DNA from: Phycomyces blakesleeanus NRRL 1555(-)
Lineage: Eukaryota; Mucoromycota; Mucoromycetes; Mucorales; Phycomycetaceae
Direction: 5' to 3'
Assembly (NCBI RefSeq): GCF_001638985.1
Contig: NW_017265135.1
Coordinates: forward strand, 673,223 to 737,222
DNA: 64,000 nt
In this document: positions 12,023 through 24,828 of the stretch, piece after piece
How the letters are laid out: every line of letters starts with the position of its first letter
Numbering within the stretch: the stretch's first letter is position 1
The notes under the pieces: model-generated
What the model was told of the DNA's origin: nothing
Database searches by the model: none
The model's input: the letters and a program-made list of their open reading frames with translations, nothing else
Made by a program: the position numbers and the translations under genes

Positions 12023-12359
12023 TTATGGCTTGGGGATACGCAATGTCTTACTAATCATCAGAGTACCACTCAAAGCATACACAAGAACAAGCGGATGAAA
12101 CTCCCAGTCTTCTCCAAATGTGATGAGCTGTCCAGGTAAAGCTTCGAGGTACTTATCATTCGACAAAAAGTACGCAAAGAGTGCAATGATAGTGAGCGAG
12201 GTTGGTATCGGTGTGCCCTCAAAGTAAGAGATCTTTCCAGTGTCGTCTTTTGGTGCCATAGCTACTGTAGCATTGTATCTTGCAAGACGAGCAATACCAC
12301 AGCATACAAAGTACGTCAATACAGCTGTGTCCAAGAAGGTTTGCATACCGACTATATCC

Positions 12360-12398
<39 letters not shown>

Positions 12399-13085
12399 AA
12401 TAAAAAGTATTATTATATCAGTCCCTTTTTTTTCTTTTTTCTTCTTTTTCATCTTCTTTTAATGTTACTTTCTAGTGTCCAGACATTTGTACCCCTTCCA
12501 CTTTTCTCAATTGGCTCCAATATACTTACTTGCATAGGCTAAGGCAGCTGGTGCCATACCGAATGAGATCTACAAATTATCAACTTGTGTGAATCAGACA
12601 TTCCTGATTTCATTTGTTGTCATGCACTTACCAAATCTGCCAAACTGTCCAACTCTTGTCCCAAGAGGGACGAGTTATTCCGCCAGCGTGCCACCCGTCC
12701 GTCAAAAAAGTCGAACAAGAGACCAAAGGGCATGAAACACATTGCCCGGTAAAGGTCAGCGGCGTCATTCGTCACAAGATATCGCATAGAAGCAAACACA
12801 GACTGTACTCCACAAACTCCATTCATCAATGTGATGATATCTGCAATGTAGAAATTTCTGTACTTTTGTTGTCAATTGTCTTGTCATTCTTTCTCTTCCT
12901 CCTTTTTCTTTTAATTATTATATATATATGTATATATATTTAAAAAAAAAGGGAAAGAGGGCATTTAAGGGTTCAACCTACCGGACCATTGAGAAATGGA
13001 CAGATTTCGGGCTTTTTGGACCGTCAGTCTCTTTAATGACCTTAATGGTTTCGATTGTTTTGTTGTCCTTGCTTGCTGGCGACAT
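12023..13085 (-). CDS. PSS1: CDP-diacylglycerol-serine O-phosphatidyltransferase (phosphatidylserine synthase)
   Basis: Exons 13085-12982, 12857-12632, 12569-12530 and 12351-12023 give 232 residues. The CDP-alcohol phosphatidyltransferase signature DG-x2-AR-x8-G-x3-D-x3-D is complete: [10 protein letters not shown] with [13 protein letters not shown], so all metal and CDP-binding residues are present. Membrane segments follow ([78 protein letters not shown]). The CDP-DAG-dependent enzyme makes phosphatidylserine in the ER, and its sequence class matches yeast Cho1. I chose the start MSPASKDNK at 13085; an in-frame ATG at 13175 would add a Phe-rich leader that looks untranslated. A 40-nt micro-exon encodes [12 protein letters not shown]. 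The final intron carries a (TTG)n run near its acceptor. Confidence 0.92.
12361..12397. repeat. (CAA)n triplet run in a PS synthase intron
   Basis: About twelve CAA units on the plus strand, read as TTG on the coding strand. They lie 10 bp upstream of the acceptor of the last PSS1 intron. Confidence 0.85.
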
Positions 13086-13523
13086 TGTTCTCTTGATAAG
13101 GCTTACTTTGTACCCCGTTCTTAGCCTTTTTGTGCCAAAAGAAAAAAGAAAAAAAAAAGTCTTACGTCTCAGCATGTGACTGTCCTGGAAGAAAGATTGG
13201 CGCCTGGGGGGTGAGTTGGGTTGGGGGTGGGAGAGGGGACAAAAAAAAAAGTATATGAGTGGGTGAGTGAGTGAGTTTGAGGGGAGTGTGGAAAGTTAAA
13301 GTCGGGTTCGATTGATAAATTTCAGGACTAACAAACAAAATTCACGCATATTTATATATAAAATTGACCTTGGGAACAAAATACAAAAATAAATAAAAAA
13401 AAAGATCAACCATTTCTCTCTAGTAATTTATATGTATATATATATATGTGTGTGTGTGTGTTGCGTTTATTGGTAAAAATATTTGCATATCACTCAATTG
13501 CTTAGCTTTGAGACTCAAGACCT

Positions 13524-15794
<2,271 letters not shown>

Positions 15795-15939
15795 TAAGAG
15801 AAGAAGAATATAGAAACAAAATACACACACACAAAAGAAGAAGAAGAAGAAGAAAACCCACACTATAGATCTTTTTTTTTGTCTTTATGATAATCATTTG
15901 TTCGGGGGTCACACAACAAAAGAAAAAGGATCCCCGCAC

Positions 15940-15962
15940 TAGTTAGTTAGTTAGTTAGTTAA
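15940..15962. repeat. (AGTT)n tetranucleotide run
   Basis: Short TTAG tandem run between the kinase promoter and the 3' end of the KIAA1143-like gene. Confidence 0.7.
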
Positions 15963-15967
15963 TTAGT

Positions 15968-16586
15968 CTATTCGTCCTCTTGAAAGGATAAGGCAATGAT
16001 CGCCTTCTTTTGCTTCTTTTGTTTCTTTTGGGATTTTGTCTTATCCTCTTCAGTGTCTTTGTCCTCTGCCTTTCGTTTGACCTTATCCTTGCTGTCCTTA
16101 TCCGTACTCTTGACTGGCTTCTTCTTGCGAGCACAGAACAATACTCTGCCAGTCTCATCAACAGCAGCCTTTTCTTTCTTTTCGTCCTTTTCTCCTTCTT
16201 CTTCATAATCTGAAGCGTCCTTGTGAACCTCTATGTTTTATATAATATATTTGAATTTTTGTAATTAAATTTTTATATTTATATTTTATATTTTATATTT
16301 TATATTTGTATTTTTTGGTATGGTTTGACAAGATCAATTCAATTCAATTCAAGCTACTTGATATTGACGTGAAATATTACCTTTTCCGCTGTCATCAAAT
16401 GTCACGACTTGAGCACCGTCTAATTCATCATAATCTGCATCATCATCACCATCTTCGTAATCCAGAAACTTCTTCATCGCCTGCTCTTTCTCTTCCTGTC
16501 TTCCCTTCATTCTCGCCAGAAAAGGAGGTTCTTTGTGTACATATGTTAACCCCTTGGACACCTGGTGGGGAGTTGGATCCTTTGGC

Positions 16587-16588
<2 letters not shown>
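15968..16588 (-). CDS. KIAA1143/DUF4604-like small nuclear-type protein
   Basis: Exons 16588-16381 and 16230-15968 give 156 residues. The N-terminus MPKDPTPHQVSKGLTYVHKE followed by PPFLARMKGR matches the conserved opening of KIAA1143/DUF4604 proteins (x-YV-x-PxFLxRxK). It is followed by an acidic stretch with VVTFDDSGKG, then DETGRVLFCARKKKPV and a very Lys-rich tail (KSQKKQKKQKK). The order acidic middle, RV-x-F-x-x-RKKKP, basic tail is the family layout. Function is unknown in all species I know of; the basic tail suggests a nuclear or nucleolar location. An upstream in-frame ATG gives only a YI-repeat leader from an AT microsatellite, so I start at 16588. Confidence 0.78.
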
Positions 16589-16619
<31 letters not shown>

Positions 16620-17565
16620 TGGGTTAATTCTTTAGTGTACCAAGTTTCTTTTTTGAAAAAAATCACAAAAGAAAGTCTTATATATTTTATTTGGACAAGC
16701 TGAAAATGTGTGACGTAATGGTGTACCTTTTTTTATATATACATATCTATGTATATCTACATATGCATTTCTATTATTTCCTCTCTTAAAAGAAGAAAGC
16801 GTATGTATTAGTTAGTTGAGGCATTAAAAATGGTTTGTGTATATTAATATTAACTCAACTTTTGTGATTGAGCACTTCCTCTGAATGTCAAGAAGAAGGG
16901 AAAAAAGGCACAGCTGAAAACAAGTCACGGCACTTAAACTTCCATAGTGATAATAATAATTATAGGGATGTTGCAATACACGCATTGTCCAACTTTGAAC
17001 TCTAGCCTAATAAACATACCAATCGCTTAATTGTGAGCAGTTGGATATACATATATCAGAGGGAGCTCTTGTTTTCTTTTATAGGAACAAAAGGAAAAAT
17101 CAAACTCAAATGTGTAGAGAGACTTGATAAACTTTTGTAAGATATATATAATTCAAGAAAGAGGTAAAACTATCAAAGCAGTATGGATCTAATTGCTACC
17201 GTTTCCCACCATAGGCGATAATAATTCAAAGTACTTGAGATCTTCAAATTTAGTTAATTCCCATGAAAACCACTCTTTTGTTTTTCTTTAAATGTATATA
17301 TATATATATATTTAAAATTTATACATGTAAACTGTACAGATCATTGGCTAATGTTAGCCGCATTGAAAGTTTAAAGCAAAGTTTTGTACTGTGGGATTAC
17401 GAGTTTTTTGCAAATTTCCCCCACAGTGCAACAACAAGGTAACCGTGGGAAAAATAAAACCATCTTGGTGTTCCTCGATATAAGGGAACCTGTTGAGACA
17501 ATACAAAGTTTCTCCTTTGTCACTCTTTTTTCTTCTTTTTCTTCTTCTTTGTCTTTGTCTTTCTC
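16589..17565. other. divergent intergenic region
   Basis: About 1 kb between the KIAA1143-like gene and the HIBADH gene. It holds (TA)n runs at 16592-16618 and 17295-17315. No gene, tRNA or bounded repeat was seen. Confidence 0.5.
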
Positions 17566-19294
17566 ATGTCTCTTTCTGTACTCTTCAGAACACTCTCCGT
17601 CAGACCTTCTCAGTTGTGCGTTTCTCGCGCTGTTGGTGGTCAGTGCAAGTCTCACTGCTCTAACCACCAGTGCAGGTCTGGCTGCTGTACCCATAAATGT
17701 ACACCTGCTTGCACTAGCCATCGTCTTTTTTCCACCGCACTACCAAGTAAGAGAAACATGCATGTATATATATGTATACTGACACTATCTTTTAGATGTA
17801 CGTTTTATAGGAATATTTTCATAAAGAATATATGTATGAAGAAGGAAAAGTTTGATAGTAAAATTGACTTTAACCGTGTCTGTATATATATACCTATATG
17901 CATATAGGCAAACCGAAGCAAGACAGTTGGATTCATCGGTCTTGGTCAAATGGTAATGTATATATATATATATATATATAAAGGCTATTTTTTGTTGTTG
18001 TTATTTTCGAATACACTCCACTTCTCTTCCCATTTCTATTCAACAGGATCAATCACTCACTCTTCGATCTTTTTCTTGCCTTTATTTGTAGGGTTATGGT
18101 ATGGCCAACAATCTGGCTACAAAATCAATCGATCCATTGTTGGTCTATGATGTGAACCAAGACGCGGTCCAGAAATTTATCGAGACTCATCCCAACGCCC
18201 GAGCAGCCTCTAGTCCAGGAGATATTGCAGAACAGGCTGCGACTGTCATCACTATGCTCCCAGAGTCTAGTCATGTCGAGAGTGTGTACAAGGCAATGAG
18301 GGATGCGGTTGACAAAGACAGTATTCTGGTTGACTCTAGTACAATTGATGCGGATGTTTCTCGCCGGGTTGCCGCAGATATTATGAGCAAGAATGCTACT
18401 GCTTTTGATGCTCCTGTTAGTGGTGGTAGGTGTTTATTTATTTATTTATTATTATTATTATATATGCATAAATCCGTGTCTCGTTCCCCTACTTTTTGTG
18501 TATGAGAATACGGTGCTTGTTTATTTTTACTAACATTTATGATGACTATAATGACCATATAAAAATATAAAATATAAAACAAATAGGTACTCTGGGCGCT
18601 AATGCAGGCACACTGACTTTTATGGTTGGTGCCCCGTCCCTGGAAAGCTTTGAAAAAGTAAAGCCGGTTCTTTGTCATATGGGCCACAACGTTGTGTACT
18701 GTGGCTGCAATGGGTCCGGGCAGGTAGCTAAGCTTTGCAACAACATGCTTCTCGGCATTTCGATGATCGGTGTCTCCGAGGCCATGCTGCTCGGCACCCG
18801 TCTTGGTATGGACGCTCACCTTTTGGCTTCGATCCTGAACACTTCTACTGGTCGGTGCTGGAGTTCAGATACATACAACCCACATCCTGGTGTCATTCCT
18901 ACCGCACCGTCCGGCAAGGACTACAAGGGTGGGTTCAGCAACAAGCTGATGGCCAAGGATCTTCGGATTGCCATGAAAGCTGCCAAAGACGCATCTGCCG
19001 ATCCGGTGCTTGGAACTGTGGCAGCACAGATCTACAACCAGCTGTCGGTCACAAAAGATTTTGACTCGTTAGACTTTTCGAGTGTGTACAAGGTATATTT
19101 TAAAAATAAAATAGATAGATAAATAGATAGATAGATAGATAGATATCGGTGCATTGGAAATGGAATTATTGTTATTTTATTCCTATAAGATTTAAGGTTT
19201 CTTTGTTTTCTGACCAATCTATTTTATTATTGTTTTGGCTCTTCTTCTGTAGTGGATGCAAACTCACCCAGAAACAAAGGCTGTAAAATCATAG
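17566..19294 (+). CDS. 3-hydroxyisobutyrate dehydrogenase, mitochondrial
   Basis: Exons 17566-17746, 17927-17952 (26 nt), 18092-18425, 18587-19092 and 19253-19294 give 362 residues. The junctions rebuild the Rossmann motif GFIGLGQMGYGMANNL. Then come the substrate-binding region FDAPVSGGTLGANAGTLTFM, the catalytic-lysine segment GSGQVAKLCNNMLLGISMIG and the late KDLRIAMKAAKD segment, all typical of HIBADH of valine catabolism (3-hydroxyisobutyrate + NAD+ to methylmalonate semialdehyde). The first 60 residues are a leader ending HRLFSTALP, a plausible mitochondrial presequence. It is unusual in having eight cysteines and several histidines (see findings). Tail-to-tail with mitoferrin, with a MITE in the gap. 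Confidence 0.93.
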
Positions 19295-19347
19295 ACTAAA
19301 ACAATTATGTATATTTCATACATATAAATTATATATATTATATATTA

Positions 19348-19827
19348 GGGGGTTTCATTATTATCTGTTTTAGATTTTATTTTATCTTTCTGGGATTGAA
19401 AAACACTAATTATTGGCTGGTAAAAATCTCTCAAAAAATAAAATCTCAAAACTTGGCTTGATAATTTTAAGATTTTATTTTATTTTTGACTTTGCATTTT
19501 TATTCAAATATTACAAATAACAAAAAGCATTACTTTACTCATATTTTCTGTCTATTTTGATAGAAGTAGTACATTATATTATTTAATATGTCTTAAATAT
19601 GCTTATTCAAAGACTTTTCATAAATTTTAGCCCATCAGTAGCTTTATGTAAACAGTAAATACATCTAGAATAATAAACAAAAAAAAGTGATTTTTTAAAA
19701 GACTTTATACATTAAATTAGCTAACATGAGGGGGGTTCAGTAATATATTTTTATATTCATTATTATTGGTTAGAGCTTAAAGCTCAGAAAAAATAAAATA
19801 AAATCTAAAACAGATAATGAAACCCCC
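19348..19827. mobile_element. MITE with long terminal inverted repeats, TA target site
   Basis: A 480-bp element. The left end begins GGGGGTTTCATTATTATC and continues for about 37 bp; the right end is its inverted copy, differing mainly by one 3-bp indel (GGGGGTTTCATTATCTG read inward). The element is flanked by TA on both sides, and a longer TATTA also occurs on both sides. It has no coding capacity. TA duplication and size suggest a non-autonomous Tc1/mariner-type element. It sits between the 3' ends of the HIBADH and mitoferrin genes. Confidence 0.75.
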
Positions 19828-20244
19828 TATTATATATTCTTCTTTTCTTTGGCGTACACTCTAAAATCAATTTTATATGGATTATATACAAAGCAGCACC
19901 AGCAGAACATACTTTACAATTGGGGGACAAAAACGTGAGGGGATAGGATAGGAAAGATTGGTAAGATGTGTGTGTGTGTGTGTGAGAGAGAGAGGGGGGA
20001 GGAAATGTTAAGGGTACAAGGTAGAGAAGAAGAAAAAAATATTTGTGAAGATTTGACGGTCAAGGACATGATACAGAAGAGAGATTCCGGTTGAGACTTG
20101 TAGTGAAGAAGAACATTGCCGGTGACATGAATAAAATTAGCCAAGCCAATAGAGTATTGTTGTATATATATATATCTTTCTTCTGTTCGCTCGCTTGTTT
20201 TGCTGTTGTTTTTCTTTATATATATATATATATAAAGGCTTCTA

Positions 20245-21118
20245 CTAGTTCGACAAACGTGCGTTGAGAATCCACTTGAAATACTCGTATACACTCCAGC
20301 TGATGGCAGCGCTGGGCATGTGTGTCAATACTCGTGGTCTGAAACCTCTAAAGAATCCTTTTAACCCAAAGCGTTCCTTGATAATCAATGCAGCTTCCAC
20401 AAGGCCCTTTGTGTTGCGAATGTATGGGTCGTGATGGCTTCCACGGGTCTGAAGAAGGGTCTTTATGACGTCAAGAGGTGTAGTTATCGAAGATGCAAAG
20501 GCACCTGCCAAACCGCCTGCGATGACATGTGTCTTTGGATCGTATTCACCACTTGGGTTGAGCGTCTTTCGGAAATACTCGTAGGTCGCGAATTGGATGG
20601 ATTGGAAAGGAATCGACATGGTCAACGTGGTCGGGAGTGAGACGTAAAAGGCAATTGCGCCCTCTTTAGTGTACACTTGACGAGCACATTCTCTAACCGT
20701 TCGGTACACAGAATCCTTGAGTTGCATTCTCTGTTTAATTACTACAAGGACAATCGACATGGTGGTTAATATAGATAAAGACATAAGACAGGAACATTAA
20801 TACACCTATACACACACGTGTGTATATACACCGTGTTCTGATTACTATAATTGTTGATTATGTACCATCAAATGGATTCATGAGTGCGTCGTGAGCAAGT
20901 GTAGCACATGCACCAGCAGCAGCAGAGGCGAGAGGTTGGTGACCGTCTTTATTGGCACCGAGAAAATCTTTACAAAACTCGTAGGTACCAAAATGTAAGG
21001 CGTGTGCAGGCCCAGCACCCATCACGACTGAAGTGACACCTCGCCACAGATTGCTGTGGGTGGATCTTATTGTGCTGGCTGGGATCTGTAGTGGATTGGA
21101 TATTGTGGTTGCTGTTAT

Positions 21119-21150
<32 letters not shown>

Positions 21151-21419
21151 AGAGTGGACTGACGAGAGCGACTGGCTTGGAACTTTGGATGACCTGCATT
21201 CTGGTCTAACAGGGGGGGTAGAACATAATAGAAAAGGGTGGGGGAAAAATATCATCAGAATATCATATCGGTCTCGCGTTTTCGTGGCGAGACTACCTTG
21301 ATGCTGTCGACAGGATACATAGCACAATGCTCGGCTATACCAGCAAGAGCACCTGCAAGAGCGTTATGTGCCATGGTTGTGTTACTGCCTAATGATTCGT
21401 AGTCGTACTCGTCGTCCAT
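20245..21419 (-). CDS. mitoferrin (Mrs3/Mrs4-type mitochondrial iron carrier)
   Basis: Exons 21419-21297, 21205-20866 and 20741-20245 give 319 residues. Three mitochondrial carrier repeats are visible, each with Px[DE]xx[KR]: PVDSIKTR, PFDVIKQR (the MNPFDVIKQRMQ version typical of mitoferrins) and PLDVIKTLLQTRG. The opening NALAGALAGIAEHCAMYPVD and the matrix motif GPAHALHFGTYEF also fit Mrs3/4, which import ferrous iron across the inner membrane for Fe-S cluster and heme synthesis. Between repeat 1 and its second helix is an unusual Ala/Thr stretch (TATATATATITATT) encoded by a GCTGTT-type microsatellite. It lengthens a matrix loop and probably varies between strains. Confidence 0.93.
21117..21151. 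repeat. coding GTTGCT microsatellite in mitoferrin
   Basis: Tandem TGTTGC/TGTTAT units (coding strand GCAACA) encode the Ala-Thr repeat in the first matrix loop of the mitoferrin protein. Confidence 0.75.
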
Positions 21420-21716
21420 AGTGAGCAAACAGGGAGAAAGAAAAGAGAAAGAAGAACTAAAGATATGGAACAGATGGGATTTTAAAAATAAAAAATAAAA
21501 AATAAAAATAAAAATAATAAAAAAAAATGATAGGAACAGCGCTCAAATCATGAGAACCCAATAAACATAGACCCTGCCAGCCATGTTTCTTTGCCAATAA
21601 CCCATTTTTTTCCCCTCTTTTCAAGCCAGCCAGATAAAAACAAATCAATGGCTCTGGGTGGCTTACTGTGGTTGGGGTCGGGATATCAAAATGATAATAT
21701 ATCAAATATTATATTA

Positions 21717-22244
21717 GGGACCTTGGTGAGACGATAAGAGACATTTAGGCGCCGAGTTACCAAATATGGATTTCTATCAAACATTTTCTGTCGGAATATC
21801 ATGTCTCAAACATAGTATATATTTGGTAATAATTGCCTGTCGGAAAAGGAGTAGTACTAAGCTCACGAACGCTGCTTCATATAATTAAGCTAATGAAAGA
21901 TTCGTTAACTTTTATTAAATAATAGTCATCTTTTTCTTGATATTATGTTAGAAAAAAAAATTAATATTAACTTTGTTAAAATAATGAAAAAAAATAAGTA
22001 GAGAAAAGTATACTGAAGGGATGCTTATATTCTTACATGCATACGTTAAAATTACAACTATTAATATTTTTAAGCTTAATTTTTTCGTGAGTTTGGCAAC
22101 AAAGAAATAATACAACATGATTGGTCTATTATGTTTTACAATGTTTGAAAAATTTATCAAACATTCGCGTTTTTCACGCCCAGATTTCTTTATACGAATG
22201 ATTTAAACTCCTCTAAATGTTTTACAAGGTTTCACCAAGGTCTC
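21717..22244. mobile_element. MITE copy A (TA-flanked, GGGACCTTGGTGA end)
   Basis: 528 bp. The outer end starts GGGACCTTGGTGAGACG next to TA; the inner end is GTTTCACCAAGGTCTC, again followed by TA. Read inward, the two ends are GGGACCTTGGTGAGAC and GAGACCTTGGTGAAAC. The interior carries an AT-rich region with A/T homopolymers and no coding frame. It is present again, inverted, at 23016-24826. Confidence 0.75.
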
Positions 22245-22246
22245 TA

Positions 22247-23013
22247 TTTAAGGCTCTCTTTGCAAACAAATCTTATAATCTGTTACTTCTTTATTTCTTT
22301 ATCTTGCTTTGTCTCTTGAACCCCCCTCAAGGCGTCTTTATATATATACGCTATTAAGCCGCTATCTTATTTTCTGTATTTTTGCTTGTACAAGGCATAC
22401 AATCAAGTATATACCTAATCTTTACAGGGCATATTTCTTCCAAGATATCTTCATTTAATTTTAATTTAATTTTACTTCGTATATAGTATAGTATATATGT
22501 ATATGTGATAAGATTGCGGCTAAATTTCTACATCTAAAGAATTCGGCAGCACGGGACATGGATACACAATGTTGAAAAGAACAATTTTGCTTTTTATCAG
22601 ATTCTCAGCCAAATTCTCGATCATCAGTGAATATGAACAAAATAGAAGCGACGCTCTTATTATTATTTTCTGTCTTTGGCGTATAAATAATTTTCCCGAT
22701 TAAATAACATTGTTTTGTTTTTTAGTGACAATAGACATGTTCATCTTTACTGTTTAATATACATCTGTGTGTGTGTTTTTTTTTTTTTTTAGCTTACACA
22801 AATCACTCCGAATGTTATACTTGTACGCAGCATGCTTTTTATTTTATTTTTCTCAATCTGATAAGCGACCTTTATGCATTCGGAATTTTCAAATATTTTT
22901 TCAAATGTCGGGTACTACATTGTCTTTGTCACACCAGATTAAATTGATCAAATTTTCAAATCTGCTTATATATATAATCGGACATGTAATATAACTAAAA
23001 TTACAAGCGGTAA
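22247..23013. other. unique spacer between two inverted MITE copies
   Basis: About 770 bp with no clear gene. It contains a CCCCCCTCAAGG tract at 22321 and T-rich stretches near 22776. It could be old host intergenic DNA trapped between two insertions, or the inside of a composite element. Confidence 0.4.
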
Positions 23014-23015
23014 TA

Positions 23016-24826
23016 GAGACCTTGGTGAAACCTTGTAAAACATTTGGAGAAGTTTAAATCATTCGTATAAGGAGATCTGGGCGTGAAAAATGCGAATGTT
23101 TGATAAATTTTCTCAAAAGTTTGTCAAACTTGAAAGAAATTTTTCAAACATTGTAAAACATAATAGACCAATCATGTTGTATTATTTCTTTGTTGCCAAA
23201 CTCACGAAAAAATTAAGCTTAAAAATATTAATAGTTGTAATTTTAACGTATGCATGTAAGAATATAAGCATCCCTTCAGTATACTTTTCTCTACTTATTT
23301 TTTTTTTCATTATTTTAATAAAGTTAATATTAATTTTTTTTTCTAACATAATATCAAGAAAAAGATGACTATTATTTAATAAAAGTTAACGAATCTTTCA
23401 TTAGCTTAATTATATGAAGCAGCGTTCGTGAGCTTAGTACTACTCCTTTTCCGACAGGCAATTATTACCAAATATATACTATGTTTGAGACATGATATTC
23501 CGACAGAAAATCACTGTAAGAACAAAAATGCCAGGTTTTCTTAAAAAACCTGGCAAACCTGGCAACTTTTTTAATCTCCTACAAACTTTACCATGTTTAG
23601 GTTGTTTGCAGCTTAATTAGGCATATGAATACTGATATTGAAATAAAAGTTTAACACAGAAGACTCTTAAAGCTATATTAAGAAGTCAAGAACTCATAAT
23701 CTTTATTATTGGTCCGGTAAAACCATTGATAATTGAATATCACGCTGCCCTTTTTTTTAGAAAATAAAGCACCTTTATAAGGCATGCTGTGACGTATAAA
23801 CATTCATAAATGAAATCAATGCAATCCAAGTAGTAAAAAACGACTTTGCAGAATTTATTATGTTTTTATACTGATATTCAGTTATTGTACTGAGGCTTAG
23901 ATTTTTCTCTTTTCAAAAGTAAACAACAAGTGCTTTTTAACTACACTAACATTTTTTCCTTTTCTTTAATCAAGATCATAAAATCAATGGTACATTTAGT
24001 AATTCTTATACTAAATAATATTGTTATAGAATAATGCTGCTATGTATATATGAATATTAGGGTAAATATATCAATGTTAATAGATTTTAATGGTAAATTA
24101 CTAATCAAACTTCATTTTGATCATAATTAGGCTCGAATCTTCTAAACTATTAAAGGTATAAATGCCCAAAATGAAAGTATGAGTAAAGTGTAGAAACCAT
24201 CAAATATAAAGGTTTGTATTATTTTATGCTCATTCAATACCAATTGTATGCTATTTAAAATAAATTCTTTCAGAATGCAAATACTAATTTTTTCTTTCTT
24301 TCTTCTTTTTATTTATGTATAGGTTAAAAGCCTTTCAGTTATTGTTATAGTTTTTCGGCTTGCTTTATACAAAGTGCCTTTTAATTAGTTAGAAATACTG
24401 CTACAAGTTGTAGAAGTACTTGTATGCATATTGTACCTCGTTAGCTCCGATATTTTCAACGTGAAAAATAAATAAAAATGAGTTTTTTTTAATAAATTTG
24501 AGTGTTTGTAACTTCCTAATAAGGATACTGATCCCTAGATATACATTAAAACCATTATAACAATAAAAAGCTATCTACCAACGTTATTGGTTAAAATAAG
24601 ACCTGAACCTCATTATTCTACACATCTGATTTGCTTAAATAGGTGAAACTGATTGCTATATACTGAAGCTCTATTGGCTCAGAAGAATGTTGCCAGGTGG
24701 CACTTTTTAACGATTTTTGCCAGGTCGGTAGTTTAATACCTGCCATTTCATCCAGTGAATGTTTGATAGAAATCCATATTTGGTAACTCGGCGCCTAAAT
24801 GTCTCTTATCGTCTCACCAAGGTCCC
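23016..24826. mobile_element. MITE copy B, inverted, interrupted by a CACTG element
   Basis: Inverted relative to copy A. It starts GAGACCTTGGTGAAACCTTG after TA, runs to GATATTCCGACAGAAAAT at 23511, and resumes at 24758-24826 (AATGTTTGATAGAAATCC to TCACCAAGGTCCC, then TA). Joined across the insertion it matches copy A along its length, apart from substitutions and an extra stretch of about 30 bp near 23112-23142 (TCTCAAAAGTTTGTCAAAC). It has no coding capacity. Confidence 0.75.
23512..24757. mobile_element. 1.25-kb non-autonomous CACTG-ended (CACTA/CMC-like) element nested in MITE copy B
   Basis: The element begins CACTGTAAGAA and ends with the inverted CACTGGATGAA (9 of 11 matching). It is flanked by the 3-bp duplication AAT (23509-23511 and 24758-24760). 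Comparison with the uninterrupted copy A proves the empty site. Subterminal repeats TGCCAGGT/ACCTGGCA occur at 23529, 23548 and 23557 on the left and at 24691 and 24718 on the right, as expected for transposase-binding subterminal repeats of CACTA elements. Ends CACTR plus a 3-bp duplication are typical of the EnSpm/CACTA superfamily. No open frame of useful length was found, so it is non-autonomous. Confidence 0.7.
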
Positions 24827-24828
24827 TA

